A stretch of DNA of 64,000 nt, taken from Geminocystis sp. NIES-3708. Its GTDB lineage: Bacteria > Cyanobacteriota > Cyanobacteriia > Cyanobacteriales > Cyanobacteriaceae. The notes under the pieces were generated by a model. It had not been told where the DNA came from, did not search any database, and saw only the letters and a list, made by a program, of their open reading frames with translations. Of this stretch, positions 60,641 through 64,000 are shown piece by piece (the first letter of the stretch is position 1; each line of letters begins with the position of its first letter). The stretch lies in NCBI RefSeq assembly GCF_001548095.1, contig NZ_AP014815.1, forward strand, positions 2,355,656-2,419,655. The letters are read 5' to 3'. A program made the translations under genes and the position numbers.

Positions 60641-62524
60641 TTACGAATTTCTAGGAGGAAATGCAAGAGTATAGTCATTTTCTAAACTGAGATTTGAAGA
60701 ATAGAACGGATCTTTTAGTAACAAATAACCCCAGCGTTGTTGCATGAACTCTATCTCTTGCTCAAATCTGGAGAACTTTTCGGGAGTACTATCTTGGCCA
60801 CGAGATGCGGATCTCACATGATATAATTGTGCAAAGGGAGTCAAAATATTACGATAACCGGCACGACGTACTCTCAGACAGAAATCTATATCATTGTAGT
60901 TAACAGCTAGGGACTCATCCAAACCATTAACTCCCCAGAATACCGACTTACGCACTAATTGACAAGCACCCGTAACAGCACTTATTTCTTGTTGTAGTTT
61001 TGCCCTACCCATATATCCAGGTTCTTCAGGCAATAAACTATCAAACGAATGTCCTGCTATTCCATGTATACTCAGACCAAGTATAACACCACAATGTTCT
61101 ATCCGATTATCCAGATAAAATAATTTAGCACCGACGACACCTACATCAGATTTTATGGCGAAAAATACCATTTCTTCAAGCCAATGAGGAGTAATAATTT
61201 GGGTATCATTATTTAAAAGACAAAGAAGATCTCCGTTTGCTTCTTTTGCCGCAAGATTATTTAAGCGGGAATAGTTAAATATTCCTTCATCTCGAATAAT
61301 ATTTACTCCTTTTTGTTCTAAATGTGTTAAAAACTCTTTGGTTTCGGGATCTGTACTAGCATTATCTACAATAATTATTTCATAAGAAGGGTAAGTGGTC
61401 ATAGAGTAAATTGAATCAAGACAAGGTTTGAGCAGATCAAGTCTGTTTCGAGTCGGTATAATAATTGAAACTAACGGGAGACTACTAGAAGAAAACTCTG
61501 GTTCGATACGATTCATCCCTTCAAGTTCAGGATGTGGGACTACTCTCCCCGGTAAGTTGTTCCTTTTCAGATAATCTGACACACTTTTTATCGCCGCAGT
61601 AGCAGCATAAGGCTTGGCTTTGAGAGTAAACGATGTACTTGTATTAGACATTCGCCAGTGATATAAAACGTAAGGAATATGAATAATTTGATCTGCCGCC
61701 AGAAGCTCAATACATCTCAACGCAAGATCATAGTCTTGTGCTCCCTCAAATCCTTCCCTCAAACCTCCTATTTCATTGACTAAATTAAGACGATAACAGG
61801 AGAAGTGAGCGACTAAATTATGTGTAAACATCAATTCAAGATTGAAATCGCACTTAAAGTATGGATCATAACGCTTCCCATCGAAGGATAATTTATCATG
61901 GTCGCTGTAAATTAGACCGACATTAGGATTTTTGACAATTGATTCGGCTACGAACCAAAGAGCTAATGGATGCAAGACATCATCATGATCCAGTAATGCC
62001 ACAAATTCGCCCGTTGCCAAGCTCAATGCCGAGTTACTCGCTGCAGAAATATGACCATTACAGCTACGAAAGGTTACTTTAATGCGATAATCTTTTTGTT
62101 CGTAGGCACGAAGAATATCCTTTATACCAGAAGTTTCCGAGGAAGCATCGTCAGCGATACATAATTGCCAATGAGGATAAACCTGTTTTTGAACACTCTT
62201 GATCGCCTCTATGAGATGCTTTCGGTCTGGATTATAGACAGGCATAATAATGGAAATAAGGGGAGGTTTATGCCATGAACTGCTTATATTTTTGAATACT
62301 GGATAGTCTTTTGATTTTATATTATATTTCTGAAGCCAAATTTGATACATTAATGGTGTTATTTCTCTCGGCTGAAACATGAAAAGGAAAATACTTTTAC
62401 TTCCTTCCAATTTAATCCTAGATAAGACTCTAAAAAAATATTTGGGGTCAAGAAGAAGTTTTTTTAAGTATTTAAAGCAGTTTTGCAAAAAATTAAGAAA
62501 TAAATAAAAATACGAACTTAGCAT
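60641..62524 (-). CDS. Double-domain family 2 glycosyltransferase
   Basis: A 627-residue protein with two GT2 domains. The first (about 88-300) has PPLISIIMPVYNPDRKHLIE, IADDASSETSG and FVALLDHDDVLHP; the second (about 350-600) has LVSIIIPTRNRLDLLKPC, IVDNASTDPET, LCLLNNDTQI and TGACQLVRKSVFW with DIDFCLRVRRAG. Both carry plausible metal-binding aspartates, so both may be active. Such tandem GT2 proteins are often rhamnan or O-antigen polymer transferases. The gene is transcribed against the Wzt set 2 gene. Confidence 0.9.
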   Translation of the reverse strand: MLSSYFYLFLNFLQNCFKYLKKLLLDPKYFFRVLSRIKLEGSKSIFLFMFQPREITPLMYQIWLQKYNIKSKDYPVFKNISSSWHKPPLISIIMPVYNPDRKHLIEAIKSVQKQVYPHWQLCIADDASSETSGIKDILRAYEQKDYRIKVTFRSCNGHISAASNSALSLATGEFVALLDHDDVLHPLALWFVAESIVKNPNVGLIYSDHDKLSFDGKRYDPYFKCDFNLELMFTHNLVAHFSCYRLNLVNEIGGLREGFEGAQDYDLALRCIELLAADQIIHIPYVLYHWRMSNTSTSFTLKAKPYAATAAIKSVSDYLKRNNLPGRVVPHPELEGMNRIEPEFSSSSLPLVSIIIPTRNRLDLLKPCLDSIYSMTTYPSYEIIIVDNASTDPETKEFLTHLEQKGVNIIRDEGIFNYSRLNNLAAKEANGDLLCLLNNDTQIITPHWLEEMVFFAIKSDVGVVGAKLFYLDNRIEHCGVILGLSIHGIAGHSFDSLLPEEPGYMGRAKLQQEISAVTGACQLVRKSVFWGVNGLDESLAVNYNDIDFCLRVRRAGYRNILTPFAQLYHVRSASRGQDSTPEKFSRFEQEIEFMQQRWGYLLLKDPFYSSNLSLENDYTLAFPPRNS

Positions 62525-62573
62525 TAAAAATATACGGCTTACTATAAAAGTTTATATCGATACACTTAACTTT

Positions 62574-63587
62574 TTAGATGTTTATCACAGGATGTACTGG
62601 ATACAATGCCCAATCTAACATACTAGGATACCACCACCATCCCTCCCAAGCCCATGATACATTCTGTAAATGTGTTTCCAAAAAATCGAAATATCCTTGC
62701 ATATCTTGTTCAATATTCATTAATGGTGGCATAGCCTTTAGATGAAGATTATATCCTCCTGTAAAATTAGGATAAAGAATGGCAAAATAGACGGGAACTT
62801 TCGCTTTTTTGGCTAACCGTAACATTCCTCCTGCATTTATCCTAATAGGAAGTCCTAATAAATTTAGAGGGGGGAATTTGCTGTCTATGTGATGGGTATC
62901 ACAAGCCAACAAAACCACATCTCCGTTGGCAAAAGCTGTTTTCGCACTTTTTATCAAATTATATTTATCATCAGTGTAAATAATATTCCCCCCAGATAAT
63001 TTTAATTTCTTATCTATAGCCTTGTTTCTAAGATGTTTATATCGAGTGACATGACGATAATGCAAATGTTTAAATGGATTCGCTCCCACTGCTATCAAAC
63101 GTATTCCAAAAGAACTAAAAATTATAGGTAACATATTTTGGTGAAATGTATGATAAGTAAGTACTAATCCCCCCACTTTTGCTATTTTTTCTAAAACAGA
63201 AATGTTTTCAATCTCTACATATCGATTTATCCATTCTTTATCAATCTGGAAATATCTAAATATATTCAAAGTACTAAGCCCTTTACTGGCTTCCCATTGA
63301 TTTAAGATAGTTTTTGCTTCAGACAAATTGACTCCGAGAGCAGTCTGAAAAGATGACAACAAAACAGGATGTACCCTACGAAAAGGACTCAATATACGCC
63401 CAAGTTGATAAGCAATGCTATTTTGTACAGAATAGTCTAATGGTAGAATTGCCACCAGACTAGCTATTTTAAACCGTAGGCGACGACATAATACCCATAA
63501 GAAGTCTTCGCAGAATCTCTTGACCAAATTGAGTTTTTGTTTAATTTTTCTGAGAATATTTGCAATAATATCCTTTTTTATTGTCAT
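62574..63587 (-). CDS. LpxL/HtrB-type lysophospholipid acyltransferase-like protein
   Basis: A 337-residue protein of the lauroyl/myristoyl acyltransferase superfamily. VLTYHTFHQNMLPIIFSSFG (about residues 146-165) aligns with the catalytic block GHFGNWE, where the His is kept but the acidic residue is replaced by Asn; LACDTHHIDSKFPPLNLLGL and NAGGMLRLAKKAKVPVYFAI (about 230-275) match the LpxL substrate block. The first 60 residues include hydrophobic helices. Cyanobacteria lack typical lipid A, so acylation of a glycolipid or another acceptor is more likely. It lies 49 bp after (upstream of) the tandem glycosyltransferase on the same strand. Confidence 0.78.
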   Translation of the reverse strand: MTIKKDIIANILRKIKQKLNLVKRFCEDFLWVLCRRLRFKIASLVAILPLDYSVQNSIAYQLGRILSPFRRVHPVLLSSFQTALGVNLSEAKTILNQWEASKGLSTLNIFRYFQIDKEWINRYVEIENISVLEKIAKVGGLVLTYHTFHQNMLPIIFSSFGIRLIAVGANPFKHLHYRHVTRYKHLRNKAIDKKLKLSGGNIIYTDDKYNLIKSAKTAFANGDVVLLACDTHHIDSKFPPLNLLGLPIRINAGGMLRLAKKAKVPVYFAILYPNFTGGYNLHLKAMPPLMNIEQDMQGYFDFLETHLQNVSWAWEGWWWYPSMLDWALYPVHPVINI

Positions 63588-63686
63588 TATTCTGATTTGA
63601 GCCTAGCAAATAATGGTTAAACAACTGATTGCTGTAAACAGTATAATCTGAAATTAAATAATTAATAAATCCTGAGATAAGAAAAA

Positions 63687-64000
63687 ATGAAAACAAAACC
63701 ATTATCAAATTATGGAGCAAGTGTTGGACTTGAAGTATATAATATTGATTGGGATTGTCAAGAAGAAATTATCGAACTGGGTAAATTGTGTGCTTCACAA
63801 TGTATTGTTTTTGTTAATCAAAATATTCCTGTCAAAAAAATCAATGAAGTTATGATCCGTTGGGGAGATCCCAGTATCGCTCTTATTCATGAAGCAATTA
63901 TTTCTAAACAAGTTCATGGCAGACACTGGAGAGAGATATTTCTTAACGTCGGTTATCCGAATAAAGAAATCGATGAAAATATCCCTAAATATGCAAGTAT
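63687..64000 (+). CDS. TauD/TfdA-like Fe(II)/2-oxoglutarate dioxygenase, partial
   Basis: The frame opens at ATG 63687 and runs off the right edge; 104 residues are visible. The start MKTKPLSNYGASVGLEVYNI and CIVFVNQNIPVKKINEVM resemble the N-terminal strand pattern of TauD-type oxygenases (GAEVSGLDL and a GxVVFRGQ-like turn). The HxD iron motif would lie further on, outside the window, so function cannot be confirmed. It is divergent from the acyltransferase gene. Medium-confidence family call only. Confidence 0.55.
   Translation, partial: MKTKPLSNYGASVGLEVYNIDWDCQEEIIELGKLCASQCIVFVNQNIPVKKINEVMIRWGDPSIALIHEAIISKQVHGRHWREIFLNVGYPNKEIDENIPKYAS

Overview
The window comes from an AT-rich cyanobacterium. 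Direct evidence is psaM (photosystem I), ycf39, chlM, a cyanobacterial heme oxygenase, the ThiD2-ThiE type thiamine enzyme and HIP1 octamers (GCGATCGC, for example at 8326, 9413 and 10612). The gene set and base composition fit a Cyanobacterium/Geminocystis-like unicell, but the genus is an inference.

Layout: 1-4830 is a complete rRNA operon on the minus strand (16S, tRNA-Ile, tRNA-Ala, 23S, 5S). From 5.1 to 31.5 kb lies an ordinary housekeeping stretch: two pseudopilins, a Get3/ArsA-type ATPase, MoaD-like protein, the ribosome hibernation factor (lrtA), a cell-wall amidase, SufS, Ycf39, PyrB, a 31-residue PsaM, ChlM, an ABC exporter, heme oxygenase, YgfZ, three sugar/nucleotide-sugar genes, a peptide-type substrate-binding lipoprotein, ThiE and an XPB-like helicase.

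From 31.6 kb to the right edge the window is a large surface-polysaccharide region: many glycosyltransferases, three sulfotransferases, a GMC oxidoreductase, a FemAB/GNAT-like protein, two Wzx-type flippase copies, two complete Wzm/Wzt ABC export pairs, a radical SAM protein with a cytidylyltransferase, a DUF1796-like protein, a LpxL-like acyltransferase and the start of a TauD-like dioxygenase. At its centre (45.9-49.2 kb) is an unusual cassette: a UbiA-type prenyltransferase between two paralogous, short class II terpene-cyclase-like toroid proteins, one with an intact DxDD motif and one with DxDT.

The polysaccharide region is visibly decaying and rearranging. A glycosyltransferase at 34886-36115 is split by a 399-bp non-coding element with IS200/IS605-like ends whose removal restores the frame exactly, and it also carries a nonsense codon. 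Both flippase copies carry in-frame stops, at different places, so that deletion of the 13.4 kb between these direct repeats could rebuild an intact gene. A methyltransferase (42189-43036) and a PhyH-like oxygenase (amber at codon 34) are broken, and an internally deleted UbiA remnant plus a methyltransferase start remnant sit at 50.5-50.8 kb, showing that parts of the central cassette once existed in a second copy.
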